From positions 20,639 through 84,638 of the forward strand of contig CAIKAS010000277.1 of the NCBI GenBank assembly GCA_903825445.1: 64,000 nt of DNA, in the 5' to 3' direction. Within the stretch, counting starts at the first letter, position 1, and the number at the start of each line of letters is the position of its first letter. The notes under the pieces are model-generated. The model had not been told where the DNA came from and made no database searches. It was given only the letters and a program-made list of their open reading frames with translations. Both the position numbers and the translations under genes were made by a program. This DNA is from an uncultured Acidobacteriia bacterium (GTDB lineage: Bacteria; Acidobacteriota; Terriglobia; Bryobacterales; Bryobacteraceae). Below, in pieces: positions 15,857 through 25,202 of the stretch.

Positions 15857-16960
15857 TTACGCCGCGAGACGCGCTACTGCTGCTTCATTCCAATCCACGC
15901 CTCCGCCAATTGCGCCGTCGACGCTGGCCATCCCGTTTGCGACCTGCAGCGGTTCGGCGACGATCGGGTTCCACCAATCGGCGTACTCGAGATAATGAGC
16001 GGTTGGGGTGGCGCACATCAACTGCGCGCTCAGTTCCGGCCACAAATGGTTTGAGACGGGGATGGAGTGCGCTTCAGCCAGTGCGGTGGCACGAAGCCAA
16101 CCGGTCACTCCGCCGATCTTCATCACATCAGGCATGACGTAGTCCGAGGCGCGTGCTTCAATTGCCTGTCGCATATCCTGCGGCCCCCACCAGTTTTCTC
16201 CGCATTGAATGGGAGTGCGGATGGCCTGCGCAACGGTTGCATGCCCGGAGTAATCGTGCGCGAGGACGGGTTCTTCGATCCATGTGAGGCCTTCGTCGTC
16301 GAGTTTGCGCAGTCGCTCAATGGCGGTGGGCGGAGTGAGCGACTGGTTGTAATCGACCATGATGGCCAGTTCACCGCCAGTTGCCGTGCGAACGGCGCGC
16401 ACCACGGCCAGGTCTTCGTCGGCGGCAGGATAGCCGATCTTGATCTTGACTCCTTTGAAGCCGCGCTTTGCCCATTGCTCCGCGACTCTGGCGGAACCGG
16501 CAACTCCGTCATAACCTACAGCTCCGTAGGCGAGAACCGGTTTTGGGGCACTCCCGACCAGGCGCACAATCGACGTCTGGTGAATCCGGGCGAGTGCATC
16601 CCACAGCGCCATGTCAATGCCGGCTATCGCCATGCCGAGGAGCCCTTTGGTGCCGAGAAGCCTGAAGCGTGAGGCGAACCTGTCGAAGATATCGGCGGGG
16701 GCGAGCGGTTCCCCCTGAATTGAGAGCAGCAAACTACTGATCAGATCGGCGGTTGGCTTCAGAGCGATGGCTGTGTAGGTAAAAGTGATGCTGTGACCGA
16801 CGACACCCTCGCTGGTGACGATATCGGTGAGAACGAGGGGCGATTCGGTGACGGAGCCACTGGCGGTCCGGTGCGGTTCTGACATGGGGACGCGGACTGC
16901 GCGGACATTGAAACCGGTGATTGTTGCGGGCAGACGGTGTGTGCGGGAAGGATCACTCAT
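15857..16960 (-). CDS. Mandelate racemase/muconate-lactonizing enzyme family protein
   Basis: 367 residues of the enolase superfamily. The N-terminal capping domain is followed by the barrel with the base pair KIKIG (KxK), metal ligands in MVDYN, WIEEP and CGENW, and the second base SNHLWPE with PDVMKIGG before it. The KxK plus His pattern is that of mandelate-racemase-type enzymes, which abstract a proton alpha to a carboxylate in racemases or sugar-acid dehydratases; the exact substrate is not readable. Transcribed divergently from a TetR regulator with a palindrome in the 52-base gap, so probably under its control. Confidence 0.87.
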   Translation of the reverse strand: MSDPSRTHRLPATITGFNVRAVRVPMSEPHRTASGSVTESPLVLTDIVTSEGVVGHSITFTYTAIALKPTADLISSLLLSIQGEPLAPADIFDRFASRFRLLGTKGLLGMAIAGIDMALWDALARIHQTSIVRLVGSAPKPVLAYGAVGYDGVAGSARVAEQWAKRGFKGVKIKIGYPAADEDLAVVRAVRTATGGELAIMVDYNQSLTPPTAIERLRKLDDEGLTWIEEPVLAHDYSGHATVAQAIRTPIQCGENWWGPQDMRQAIEARASDYVMPDVMKIGGVTGWLRATALAEAHSIPVSNHLWPELSAQLMCATPTAHYLEYADWWNPIVAEPLQVANGMASVDGAIGGGVDWNEAAVARLAA

Positions 16961-16990
16961 GTGGCGATGATCGTATGCCGGAGGACCTTT

Positions 16991-17012
16991 GTAAACTCAC
17001 TTGTGGGTATAC
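16991..17012. promoter_or_regulatory. Probable TetR-family operator palindrome
   Basis: GTAAACTCAC-TT-GTGGGTATAC forms a 22-base palindrome in which 8 of 10 positions per arm match. It lies between the divergent racemase-family gene and the TetR gene, directly against the ATG of the latter. Position and symmetry are what an autoregulated TetR operator would show; binding is inferred. Confidence 0.6.
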
Positions 17013-17621
17013 ATGCCCAGACAAAACAAAAATATGCGGGCAGTGATCGTGGACGCGGCCTATCGTGTGTTCTATAAGGAAGGCTTCGGACGCGCCCGGC
17101 TGGACGTTATTGCCGAAGCTGCGGGTGTGTCAAAGCGGACCCTGTACTATCACTTCGACAGCAAGGATGAGTTGCTTGCCGCAGTGCTGGAAGCGCAGCA
17201 TGAACTTGTATTTGCAAGCGTGCGGGGCTGGGCCGATGGTCCCGATGTGGCGCCGGAGGATCTGGTGCGCCGTTTGTTTGACAAGTATGGCGCCTGGAGT
17301 CGTCAGCCAGGGTGGCAAGGATCAGGATTCACGCGGTCGGTGATGGAACTGGCGGATTTGCCGGGTCATCCGGCGAGGGCTGTCGCGCGTCGGCATAAAA
17401 CGGCGATTGAAGACTGGCTGACACACCAACTGACCGGTTACGGCGCAATGCGACCCGAACAGGTCGCACGACAGATTATGTTGCTCATTGAAGGATGCCA
17501 CTCGCTGATCCTGATTCATGGCGATTCGGACTACGCAGAAGCGGCGTCGGATGCCGCGGTGCTTCTGGTACGACAGACATGTCTGAGGAAAGACGGCGCT
17601 CAGACTCCACCCGCACGCTAA
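17013..17621 (+). CDS. TetR-family transcriptional regulator
   Basis: About 202 residues from the ATG at 17013; the track start at 17001 lies inside the palindrome, and a further ATG at 17034 is possible if transcription starts downstream of the operator. The N-terminal helix-turn-helix is clear (YKEGFGRARLDVIAEAAGVSKRTLYYHFDSK split over two helices). The C-terminal ligand domain is helical and unassigned. Likely a repressor of itself and of the divergent enolase-superfamily gene, released by a related metabolite. Confidence 0.88.
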   Translation: MPRQNKNMRAVIVDAAYRVFYKEGFGRARLDVIAEAAGVSKRTLYYHFDSKDELLAAVLEAQHELVFASVRGWADGPDVAPEDLVRRLFDKYGAWSRQPGWQGSGFTRSVMELADLPGHPARAVARRHKTAIEDWLTHQLTGYGAMRPEQVARQIMLLIEGCHSLILIHGDSDYAEAASDAAVLLVRQTCLRKDGAQTPPAR

Positions 17622-17630
17622 AATTGCTTT

Positions 17631-18119
17631 ATGGCAACTGAAACGTACGCGGTGTTCGACACAACTGAAGGCCGCTTCAAAATTAAGCTTTTCGACGACA
17701 AAGCGCCCAACACCGTGAAGAACTTCACCGATCTGGCTGAAGGCATCAAGACGGGTAAGCCTTTTTACGATGGACTCGTCTTCCATCGCGTGATTCCGGA
17801 CTTCATGATTCAGGGCGGCTGCCCTCAGGGCACAGGCCGCGGCGGACCCGGCTACAACTTTGCGGACGAGTTCCACCCTTCGCTGAAGCATTCGAAGCCG
17901 GGGCTGCTCTCTATGGCTAATGCCGGCCCCAACACGAATGGCAGCCAGTTCTTCGTCACCGTTGCGGCGACGCCCTGGCTCGACAACCGGCATACTATTT
18001 TCGGTGAAGTCATCGAAGGCTACGATGTGGCAGAGAAGATCTCCAAAGTCCCGAAGGATTCGTCTGACCGTCCGAAGAAAGAAGTCCGGATCAACACCGT
18101 GACCATCGAACGGGTTTGA
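17631..18119 (+). CDS. ppiB: Cyclophilin-type peptidyl-prolyl cis-trans isomerase
   Basis: 162 residues without a signal peptide, so cytoplasmic. The cyclophilin core is complete: [14 protein letters not shown] carries the catalytic Arg, followed by [29 protein letters not shown] in two pieces with the Phe and Trp of the active site. It catalyses proline isomerisation during folding. The stop codon overlaps the TTG start candidate of nadD. Confidence 0.95.
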   Translation: MATETYAVFDTTEGRFKIKLFDDKAPNTVKNFTDLAEGIKTGKPFYDGLVFHRVIPDFMIQGGCPQGTGRGGPGYNFADEFHPSLKHSKPGLLSMANAGPNTNGSQFFVTVAATPWLDNRHTIFGEVIEGYDVAEKISKVPKDSSDRPKKEVRINTVTIERV

Positions 18120-18811
18120 TTCCAGCTGCAACAATGCCGGAAGCCGACTCCGGCAGCGCGCGACCTGACTGCGGGAAGCAACCGGGCGCTGTTGCCGAGA
18201 AGCTTGACGCCGCAGGACCCACCGTCCGCGCGCTGAAGGCACATACCGCGCTGTTTGGCGGCACGTTCGATCCGATTCACAACGCACACCTGGCGATGGC
18301 ACGCGCCGCGCGCGATCAATTCGCGTTGCGGCGCGTGCTGTTTGTGCCGGCGGCAAATCCTCCGCACAAGAGGGGCAGTTCGATGGCCGCTTACGAAGAT
18401 CGCGTGCGCATGGTGGAACTGGCGTGCGCGGGGGAACCGTCGTTTGAAGTTTCGCGAATCGAGCAGGATGCGGTACCCAGCTATTCGATCCTGACGATCG
18501 AACGTCTGCTGGCATCCGGGGCAGGTCCGCTGGCATTCCTGATCGGCGCCGACGCATTCGCCGAAATACGAACGTGGCATCGATGGAAGGACGTGGTGCG
18601 ACTGGTGGAGTTCATTGTTGTTACGAGGCCCGGGTCGGAATACGAGATTCCGGAAGGTGCGCGGGCTTATCAACTGGAAGGGCTGGAACTTCCGGTATCG
18701 TCGTCTGAAGTGCGGGAACAGATTGCGGGCGGTGACAGCCAGGTGGCGGTCCCGGAAGCTGTGTTTCGCTACATTCGCGAGAACCGACTCTATCAGTCAC
18801 AACTTTCGTAG
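18116..18811 (+). CDS. nadD: Nicotinate-nucleotide adenylyltransferase
   Basis: The nucleotidyltransferase core starts at about residue 43 with [13 protein letters not shown], where HNAH stands for the usual (T/H)xGH, and ends with the VSSSEVRE motif (ISSTxIR-like). NadD converts nicotinate mononucleotide to deamido-NAD in NAD synthesis. The 231-residue frame has roughly 40 N-terminal residues that are not part of the family, so the start is uncertain: TTG 18116 overlaps the ppiB stop and ATG 18134 is an alternative; neither has a strong ribosome-binding site. Confidence 0.9.
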   Translation: MIPAATMPEADSGSARPDCGKQPGAVAEKLDAAGPTVRALKAHTALFGGTFDPIHNAHLAMARAARDQFALRRVLFVPAANPPHKRGSSMAAYEDRVRMVELACAGEPSFEVSRIEQDAVPSYSILTIERLLASGAGPLAFLIGADAFAEIRTWHRWKDVVRLVEFIVVTRPGSEYEIPEGARAYQLEGLELPVSSSEVREQIAGGDSQVAVPEAVFRYIRENRLYQSQLS

Positions 18812-18914
18812 AAAAATCTTACGCCTAACCATTGCATTGAGTTAGCGGCAAACCAGCCAAATTTGCGCGCCGGATTTGCGGCGCGGGGATGGTACTGCTG
18901 TTGCCAGGAGCAGC

Positions 18915-21779
18915 ATGCGATCTCAAAGAAAAAAACTCACATTGCTGGGCCCGGCCATCATTCTTGCGTCGGTGCTCTGCGGAACAATCTGGGGCCAGAG
19001 CGCCCTCACTACAATTCAGGACACTCTGTTCGATGCGGACGGCCAGCGGTACTATGGCTCGCTCACTATCCAATGGAGTACATTCGACACGAACAATCCG
19101 GGCACTATCGTGCAGCAGAGCCGAACTGTTCAGGTGGTCAACGGCAATCTGCTGGTTCAACTGGCGCCGAACAGCGCAGCCACGCCACCGGCAAACGTCT
19201 ACTCAGTCCTTTATCAAAGCGACGGAGATCAGCAGTACACCGAGACGTGGACGGTTCCGGTGAGCGCGACGCCACTACGAGTGGCGCAGGTGAGAACGGG
19301 AGCGGGCGTAGCGGGCTCGGGATCAGCAGGCGGGCTAACGGGCGGGAGTACAGGAACGGTGACGGAAGCGTCAGTAACCAACCTTGTATCCGACCTGAAT
19401 GCGCGGCCGATTAAGGGACCGGGTTACGGCACGAATGCTGTAGCGGTGGTCGACCAGAACGGACTCCTGGAAACAGCGGTGGGCAATCTGGGTGACTGTC
19501 TATTCGTCGATGGGACGACAGGACCGTGTACCTCCGGGCTCATACTGCCAACGTTCATTAACGGTGAGGTGCCTGGCGGCCTGGTGAATGGATTGAACGC
19601 CACGTTTACGCTGGCGAACACTCCTAGCGGAACCAGTCTTCTGCTGTTTCGCAATGGCATCCTGTTGCAGGCAGGAACAGACTATGCACTCACAGGCTCA
19701 ACTGTTCAGTTTGCGAGTGGCGCGATTCCACAGCCACAGGATACGCTGATGGCAACTTATCGACTCGACTCCGGTTCGAGTGGCAGTTCCGGGAGCCCGG
19801 CAACAGGGCCGAGCGGCGTGCCTGGCATCAACGGATGCGGCGCGGTGGGGACGGCGAGCAAGAGCGCAGCGTACCAGATACAGGCGTCGGACAACGGCTA
19901 TCTGCTCATTCAGACTACGAGCGCCGGTTTCGCGCTTCCCGTGACAGTTCCGGCTGTCGGCTGGTGCGCGGTGTTGCTAAACACGAACTCCGGCAGCATT
20001 GCGGTTAGCAACAATGGCAATGCGATCAACGGAGTGGTTGGAGCGTACGCGCTTGCGTCCACGAACGCGGTCGCTATGATTTCGGACGGGACGCGCTATT
20101 GGACGTCGGGCGCGAATGGACAGCAGGGTCCAACGGGCGCCACAGGCATACAAGGTGTGGCGGGGGCAACGGGGCCAAGTGGCGCGCAGGGTATTGCTGG
20201 TCCGACTGGCACTGCGGGTGCAGCTGGGGTTGCCGGCGCCACCGGACCACAGGGTGCGGTGGGAGCTACAGGGCTGAGTGGCGCGCAGGGTATCGCTGGT
20301 CCCACCGGCACAGCAGGGACCGCCGGTGTTGCCGGTGTTGCCGGTGCAACCGGACCACAAGGCGTAGCGGGAGCTACGGGATCAACGGGCGCGCAGGGAA
20401 TCGCTGGTCCTGCTGGCACCGGGGGTGCGACCGGTGCGGCAGGTCCCACCGGATCAGTGGGCGCAACCGGCGCTTCGCTTGTTTCACCAACTGCCAATCT
20501 GTTTACGGAAGTGACTCCGACGGTCCGCTACGTTGCATCGTCACTCACGTACGCCAATGGCTCAACCGTGAGTACATGGTCGGATTCCAGCGGTCATGGA
20601 AACAACGCTTCGCTTACAAGCGGTGCACCGGTGATGAATCGCCAGACCACCAGCGGGGTTCCGGCGGTACATTTCGGTGGGTCCGACTGGATGGGGATTC
20701 CCGGCAGCGCGAGTTTCAATCAGCAGTCCGCAACGGTGTGTACGGTTATCGAGAACATCAATCCGAGCAGCGCGACGATGGTCTACCTGAACCTTGGGTC
20801 GGGCGGCTCGGGTCCGGCGGACTGGTACCTGCAATCGGAGTCCAGCGGGCTTTACACAATTTCCGACGAGTATATGGCCGGAGAGAACACGGTGGCTTCC
20901 CTCGGCGTGCATCCGGCAGCGATGAGCGCGAGTTGCACGGCCATGAGTTCCAGCGCGGTAACTGCATACCGGCCGGACGGTTCGGTATACACTGGATCCG
21001 CTCTTGCCTCTGGCAGCGTAACGGGCGGGCAGATCGCCTCATGGACGACGGGCGGCAGCTATCAGTATGCGGGCAACATGTACGAGATCGACGTCTTTCC
21101 TTCAGCGTTGACCTTAAATCAGATTCAGGAGTGGTTCGCTTATTCGCGCGCCACTTACGGAACACCGCAGTACGGCGGACAAGTCGTAAGGATAACTAAA
21201 ACCGGCGACTCCATCACGGCTGGCGTCAACAGCACACTGGAGCTGAATATTCAGAATCAATCCTACCCGAACTGGAAATCAGGCCAGTTTATTCCTGTGG
21301 AACTAAACTATGGCCAGGGCGGCCAGACGCTTCAGGCGGTATCGGCTGGCACGGTGGCTGCGATCACTGCTGCATACAATTCCGGCTATGCGCTGAATGT
21401 TCTGGAGATCAGCTACGGATTCAACGATATTGTGCTGAACGCCGCCACTGCGGCAAGCGTGGAAGGTTACCTGAATACGTACATCTCGTCCATTCATACA
21501 GCCCAGCCCGGATGGATGATCCTGGTTGACACGGTGACGCCGTACAACGTGGCCGGGTGTGCTACCGATTCGATTCGAAATACGTTCAATTCGTGGCTTT
21601 TGGCCTCCCTGCCTGCGAACGTGAACGGGATCGTTAATTACACGGTGGATTCAGTAATGAATACATGTCAGGCGACGAACTCCATGTACTACACCGGCTA
21701 TCATCCGACGAATTCCGGGTACGAAAGACTGGCGAGGATCAGGCGTAATTATTTGGATCTGTTTATTGCCACGCACTAA
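18915..21779 (+). CDS. Secreted modular protein: collagen-like repeats, LamG-like region, SGNH hydrolase domain
   Basis: 954 residues from the ATG at 18915 (CAGGAG just upstream), which begins a signal peptide ([21 protein letters not shown]). Parts in order: an N-terminal beta domain (about 30-200); a Ser/Gly-rich middle; collagen-like G-x-y triplets (about 405-520) rich in GAT, GPT and GPQ; a beta-rich LamG-like region (about 525-755, starting near [12 protein letters not shown]); and a C-terminal SGNH domain with GDSITAG (764-770), [13 protein letters not shown] (Asn837) and YHPTNSGY (His930). The Asp usual three residues before that His is absent. Inference: extracellular fibrous adhesin or stalk carrying an esterase that acts on polysaccharide. 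No anchor seen. Confidence 0.85.
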   Translation: MRSQRKKLTLLGPAIILASVLCGTIWGQSALTTIQDTLFDADGQRYYGSLTIQWSTFDTNNPGTIVQQSRTVQVVNGNLLVQLAPNSAATPPANVYSVLYQSDGDQQYTETWTVPVSATPLRVAQVRTGAGVAGSGSAGGLTGGSTGTVTEASVTNLVSDLNARPIKGPGYGTNAVAVVDQNGLLETAVGNLGDCLFVDGTTGPCTSGLILPTFINGEVPGGLVNGLNATFTLANTPSGTSLLLFRNGILLQAGTDYALTGSTVQFASGAIPQPQDTLMATYRLDSGSSGSSGSPATGPSGVPGINGCGAVGTASKSAAYQIQASDNGYLLIQTTSAGFALPVTVPAVGWCAVLLNTNSGSIAVSNNGNAINGVVGAYALASTNAVAMISDGTRYWTSGANGQQGPTGATGIQGVAGATGPSGAQGIAGPTGTAGAAGVAGATGPQGAVGATGLSGAQGIAGPTGTAGTAGVAGVAGATGPQGVAGATGSTGAQGIAGPAGTGGATGAAGPTGSVGATGASLVSPTANLFTEVTPTVRYVASSLTYANGSTVSTWSDSSGHGNNASLTSGAPVMNRQTTSGVPAVHFGGSDWMGIPGSASFNQQSATVCTVIENINPSSATMVYLNLGSGGSGPADWYLQSESSGLYTISDEYMAGENTVASLGVHPAAMSASCTAMSSSAVTAYRPDGSVYTGSALASGSVTGGQIASWTTGGSYQYAGNMYEIDVFPSALTLNQIQEWFAYSRATYGTPQYGGQVVRITKTGDSITAGVNSTLELNIQNQSYPNWKSGQFIPVELNYGQGGQTLQAVSAGTVAAITAAYNSGYALNVLEISYGFNDIVLNAATAASVEGYLNTYISSIHTAQPGWMILVDTVTPYNVAGCATDSIRNTFNSWLLASLPANVNGIVNYTVDSVMNTCQATNSMYYTGYHPTNSGYERLARIRRNYLDLFIATH
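20127..20474 (+). repeat. Collagen-like coding repeats with near-identical DNA units
   Basis: Uninterrupted Gly-x-y codons. At the DNA level the segment beginning GGCGCGCAGGG recurs at 20181, 20280 and 20388, spacing 99 and 108 bases (33 and 36 residues), with only synonymous or conservative changes. Such arrays expand and contract by slippage or recombination. Not a CRISPR: units are in frame and coding, with no unique spacers. Confidence 0.85.
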
Positions 21780-21804
21780 GGTTGCGTGTGGAACGAATAG
21801 CTCA

Positions 21805-21840
21805 CCGTTCGGATGGTTCCGCGGGGGGACCATCCGACGG
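21805..21840. other. Strong hairpin after the collagen-like gene
   Basis: TCGGATGGTTCC (21809-21820) pairs with GGGACCATCCGA (21826-21837) around a 5-base loop, and the stem continues outward after a one-base bulge (CCG/CGG). No U-run follows, so it is either a weak or factor-dependent terminator or an mRNA-stabilising or attenuating structure before the small gene at 21889. Confidence 0.55.
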
Positions 21841-21888
21841 GGCTTCCTACTCGCTTCCGCGCACAACAACGTAAAAGGAGGAGACAAC

Positions 21889-22182
21889 GTGGATAACACA
21901 CCTGGGTGGAACGGTTTTGGATACTGGATTTTAGTTCATCTGAGGGCTGCAGTGGCTACCGTGGGATTAACCGGGTGCGGGGTTGGTTTCGTCAAGTTCC
22001 TGCGCCACGCGCCGGCACCCCGAAAAGGCTCAGTCTGGGCGGGTTGCCTTTTCGACACGTTTCAGGATCTGGCGAGCAATGATTCACGCATCGGCGAGCG
22101 CCGCGATGAGAGCGGACGGGCAGCGGCGTCCGAACCGACCCCACAGTATTCTTCAGGGCCAGCGCCGCCTCCACGGCAATAG
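21889..22182 (+). CDS. Small protein of unknown function (97 aa)
   Basis: A GTG at 21889 is preceded by AAAGGAGGAGACAAC, one of the strongest Shine-Dalgarno sites in the window, and opens a frame of 97 residues inside the longer track ORF. The N-terminal half contains one hydrophobic stretch (GYWILVHLRAAVATVGLTG) that could be a membrane segment; the rest is polar with a Pro-rich end (SSGPAPPPRQ). No family recognised. It lies between a hairpin and mscL. The ribosome-binding site is the main support; the amino-acid composition is not decisive. Confidence 0.45.
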   Translation: MDNTPGWNGFGYWILVHLRAAVATVGLTGCGVGFVKFLRHAPAPRKGSVWAGCLFDTFQDLASNDSRIGERRDESGRAAASEPTPQYSSGPAPPPRQ

Positions 22183-22223
22183 ACCGTCAGGGACCGTTTA
22201 TATTGGTCGAAGGAGAAAATGCG

Positions 22224-22625
22224 ATGGCTGGCGGTTTCAAACAGTTCTTGTTACGCGGGAATGTAGTGGATTTAGCAGTCGGCGTTGTGGTGGGGGCAGC
22301 ATTTGGCGCCGTCGTGACGGAGTTCACGAAAGACCTGCTGACACCGCTGATCGCGGCGGTAGTTGGTAAGCCGGACTTTTCCAACATTCACTTCGAAGTG
22401 AATGGCAGCAAGTTCTTGGTGGGGAGCTTTTTCAATGCGATTATCTCATTTTTACTGATATCGACAGCGGTCTATTTCTTTGTAGTGCTGCCGGTTAATG
22501 CGCTGATGACGCGCGCTAAAAATGAACCGCCCCCGCCCGACCCCACGACTAAGAAATGCCCGGAGTGTCTCAGCGAGATTCCCATCGCCGCGAAACGCTG
22601 CGCTTTCTGCACCTCGCAGATATAG
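22224..22625 (+). CDS. mscL: Large-conductance mechanosensitive channel with C-terminal zinc ribbon
   Basis: 133 residues from the ATG at 22224 (GAAGGAG 8 bases upstream). MscL features: amphipathic N-terminus and TM1 (FLLRGNVVDLAVGVVVGAAFG, in two parts) and TM2 (FFNAIISFLLISTAVYFFVV). The usual cytoplasmic helix is replaced or followed by a Pro-rich linker and CPECLSEIPIAAKRCAFC, two CxxC knuckles of a small zinc ribbon. MscL opens under membrane tension to release solutes during hypo-osmotic shock. The zinc-ribbon tail is a variant seen in some bacteria. Confidence 0.93.
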   Translation: MAGGFKQFLLRGNVVDLAVGVVVGAAFGAVVTEFTKDLLTPLIAAVVGKPDFSNIHFEVNGSKFLVGSFFNAIISFLLISTAVYFFVVLPVNALMTRAKNEPPPPDPTTKKCPECLSEIPIAAKRCAFCTSQI

Positions 22626-22711
22626 AAACAGTGTGGCAATGAGTGCGCGCGTGCCCGAAATTTCGCGCGACTGCCTGCACGGTGTGTTACGGTAGTGGTT
22701 TCCACCCGGCC

Positions 22712-23425
22712 ATGAATTTCGACCGCAGTATCGCGCGTCTTATCGACCACACTATTCTCAAACCGGAAGCACTCCGGAACGATGTGAAAACCGTCTGCGA
22801 TGAGGCTCTGCGGTTCGGTTTCGCGAGCGTTTGCGTAAACCCGTTCTGGGTGCCGCTGGTAGCGGCGCAACTCAAGGGTTCTGTAGTTCGCGTTTGTACG
22901 GTTTCTGGATTTCCGCTCGGCGCGACGAGCACTGCTGCCAAGACTGCCGAGACGATAGCCGCGTTATCGGATGGCGCGGAGGAAATCGACATGGTCATCA
23001 ACGTGGGTGCGCTCCTGGGGGGCGAAACCGCCGTGGTGGATTCGGACATCCGGGCCGTGGCGGAGGCCAGTCACGCACGCGGCGCCATCCTCAAAGTAAT
23101 TATCGAGACCGCGCTGCTCACCGACGAAGCGAAGGTCCTCGCGTGTCGGATTGCGCAGAGCGCAGGGGCAGATTTTGTGAAGACCTCGACTGGTTTCAGC
23201 AAGTCCGGCGCCACGGTTGAAGATATTGCCCTGATGCGCAGGACTGTTGGACCATCAATGGGCGTGAAAGCCTCGGGCGGAATCAGAACGCTTGAGGATC
23301 TGAAGGCGATGGTGGCAGCAGGCGCCACCCGCGTGGGAGCGAGCGCGAGCGTTCGGATCGTCGAGTCCACCGCGGTTTCCGGCGGCGCCAAAGCCGCAGA
23401 CGGCGGAGCGCCGTCCTCTTACTAG
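22712..23425 (+). CDS. deoC: Deoxyribose-phosphate aldolase
   Basis: 237 residues from ATG 22712, where the family begins ([14 protein letters not shown]); the upstream extension in the track is not conserved. Signature pieces: [23 protein letters not shown], the Schiff-base Lys region [10 protein letters not shown] and VKASGGIRT. DeoC cleaves 2-deoxyribose-5-phosphate to glyceraldehyde-3-phosphate and acetaldehyde in deoxynucleoside catabolism. The phosphatase gene follows with only one base between stop and ATG. Confidence 0.95.
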   Translation: MNFDRSIARLIDHTILKPEALRNDVKTVCDEALRFGFASVCVNPFWVPLVAAQLKGSVVRVCTVSGFPLGATSTAAKTAETIAALSDGAEEIDMVINVGALLGGETAVVDSDIRAVAEASHARGAILKVIIETALLTDEAKVLACRIAQSAGADFVKTSTGFSKSGATVEDIALMRRTVGPSMGVKASGGIRTLEDLKAMVAAGATRVGASASVRIVESTAVSGGAKAADGGAPSSY

Positions 23426-23426
23426 C

Positions 23427-25202
23427 ATGCGTTCGCCCAGCGCCAGAACCCAGTTCCGCGAACGCACGGATCTGCTTGATTTCCTTCTGGAAGTTTCCAC
23501 CGTTATGGCAGAGACGCTGGACCTGGACGAATTGCTGGCCAGCGTGGCGGGCATCGTCCAGCGCGTCATACCGTACGATCTGTTCGCCATTCTGCTTTAC
23601 AACGATAAACGTCAGGACCTTCGAATCCGGCGCGCAGTTGGCCATCGCGAGGACGTGGTTCGAAATCTTTCGCTGCGACTCGGTGAAGGAATTGTGGGAA
23701 CGGCCGCGCAAACACGCGAACCGATTTTGGCGACAGACACTTCTCTGGATCCACGATATCTGCCAACATCCGACGTCGTGCGATGCGAACTCAGCGTGCC
23801 TATGATCGCGCGGAAGCGACTAGTGGGCGTAATCGACGTTCAATCGGCGCGGCCGGGCGCATATTCCGATTACGACAGAGCGCTCTTGCGGCTGATTGGT
23901 AGTCGTGTTGGCGCCGCTATCGACAATGCGCAGTTATATCGTCGGGCCGAACGGCAGTACAGAACCATCCGGGCGCTCTCACGCATTTCTCATGAATTCT
24001 CTTCAATCCTTGATCTGGACGAACTTCTTGGCAAGATCGCGTCGAGCGTGCGCACGCTGATCGATTACAGTGCGTTCAGCATACTGCTGGTGGATGAAGA
24101 GCGTAAATTCCTGCGCCATCGGTTCAGCCTGCGCTACGACGAGCGAGTGAGCATCGACAATATTCCGATGGGAAAAGGCATCACCGGTGCAGCGGCGGTG
24201 GGGCGGGAGATTGTACGGGTTCACGATACCGCCGTGGACCCGCGTTACATCGCGACGGATTCCGGTATCCACAGTGAGCTTGCCGTGCCGCTGATGGTGC
24301 ATGACGTTGTGATCGGCGTGATGAATCTGGAAAGTGAACGCATTGGATTCTTCACCGAAGACCATGCACGCACGATGAGCCTGCTGGCACCGTCGGTTGC
24401 TATTGCGGTCGAAAATGCACGACTCTATCAGGAAATTGGCGAGCGCGAGCGGCTGATGCAGGAGGATCTGCGCGCCGCCTTCGACTTGCAGACTGTGCTT
24501 CTGCCGCAGGAGGCACCGGAAGTTGAGGGACTGGAGATAGCGATCGGCCTGCGGCCGGCCCGCGAAATCAGCGGAGATCTTTACGACTTTTTCGGACACA
24601 ACGACGGGCAAATGCAAATCGCGTTCGGCGATTCCAGCGGTAAGGGAGCCGCTGCTGCGCTGTTCGGCGCCATGGTCAGTGGACTCATGCGCACATTGGC
24701 GCCCCGCCGCCGTAAGCCGGCGGAACTGATGAAGTCCCTGAACGAAGCGCTGGTCAACCGCAAGGTGGATGGCCGCTATCTGACGCTGCTCATGATGTTA
24801 TGGGATCCCAAAACGATGGCGTTCACGATGGCGAATGCGGGTGGTTCACCGCCGATGATTTGCCGGGGCGGCGAGATCATCAACCCGCACCTTGAGGGCG
24901 TACCGCTCGGCCTGTTGCCAGATCGCGATTACGAAGAGCAATCCTTCGACACCCGGCCCGGGGATCTGGTGGTTTTGTTCTCCGACGGCGTTTCCGATCA
25001 CATATCAGGAGCCGGCGAAGACTACGGGTCGGTGCGACTCGGCCGGATCCTGCAACGTTACAACAAGCTCACGCCGCGGCAACTGGTAAAAAAAATCTTC
25101 GCGGATCTGGACGCGTTTAACACGGTGCGGTTCGACGACCAAACCCTGATCGTGATGCGCGTGAAGCCGCCGACAAGCCCCGAAGCAATAAGGATCAGGT
25201 AA
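23427..25202 (+). CDS. GAF-GAF-SpoIIE (PP2C-type) serine phosphatase
   Basis: 591 soluble residues. Two GAF sensor domains (about 15-175 and 185-345) are joined by a short helix and followed by a linker coiled coil (IGERERLMQEDLRAAFDLQ). The SpoIIE/RsbU phosphatase starts at REISGDLYDFF and FGDSSGKGAAAA and ends with VLFSDGVSDH and DDQTLIVMRV, keeping the metal-binding Asp residues. RsbU-like enzymes dephosphorylate anti-anti-sigma factors and control partner-switching stress responses. No kinase or antagonist is nearby, so the target is encoded elsewhere. The lysA ATG follows its stop codon directly. Confidence 0.92.
   Translation: MRSPSARTQFRERTDLLDFLLEVSTVMAETLDLDELLASVAGIVQRVIPYDLFAILLYNDKRQDLRIRRAVGHREDVVRNLSLRLGEGIVGTAAQTREPILATDTSLDPRYLPTSDVVRCELSVPMIARKRLVGVIDVQSARPGAYSDYDRALLRLIGSRVGAAIDNAQLYRRAERQYRTIRALSRISHEFSSILDLDELLGKIASSVRTLIDYSAFSILLVDEERKFLRHRFSLRYDERVSIDNIPMGKGITGAAAVGREIVRVHDTAVDPRYIATDSGIHSELAVPLMVHDVVIGVMNLESERIGFFTEDHARTMSLLAPSVAIAVENARLYQEIGERERLMQEDLRAAFDLQTVLLPQEAPEVEGLEIAIGLRPAREISGDLYDFFGHNDGQMQIAFGDSSGKGAAAALFGAMVSGLMRTLAPRRRKPAELMKSLNEALVNRKVDGRYLTLLMMLWDPKTMAFTMANAGGSPPMICRGGEIINPHLEGVPLGLLPDRDYEEQSFDTRPGDLVVLFSDGVSDHISGAGEDYGSVRLGRILQRYNKLTPRQLVKKIFADLDAFNTVRFDDQTLIVMRVKPPTSPEAIRIR

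Noticed and set aside
20127-20474. CRISPR-like regular repeat array
   Set aside because: The units are in-frame collagen codons without unique spacers or cas genes.
20096-20497. Minus-strand Pro/Ala-rich ORF opposite the collagen repeats
   Set aside because: It is the mirror of the Gly-x-y codons and has no start signals; the plus-strand secreted protein explains the region.
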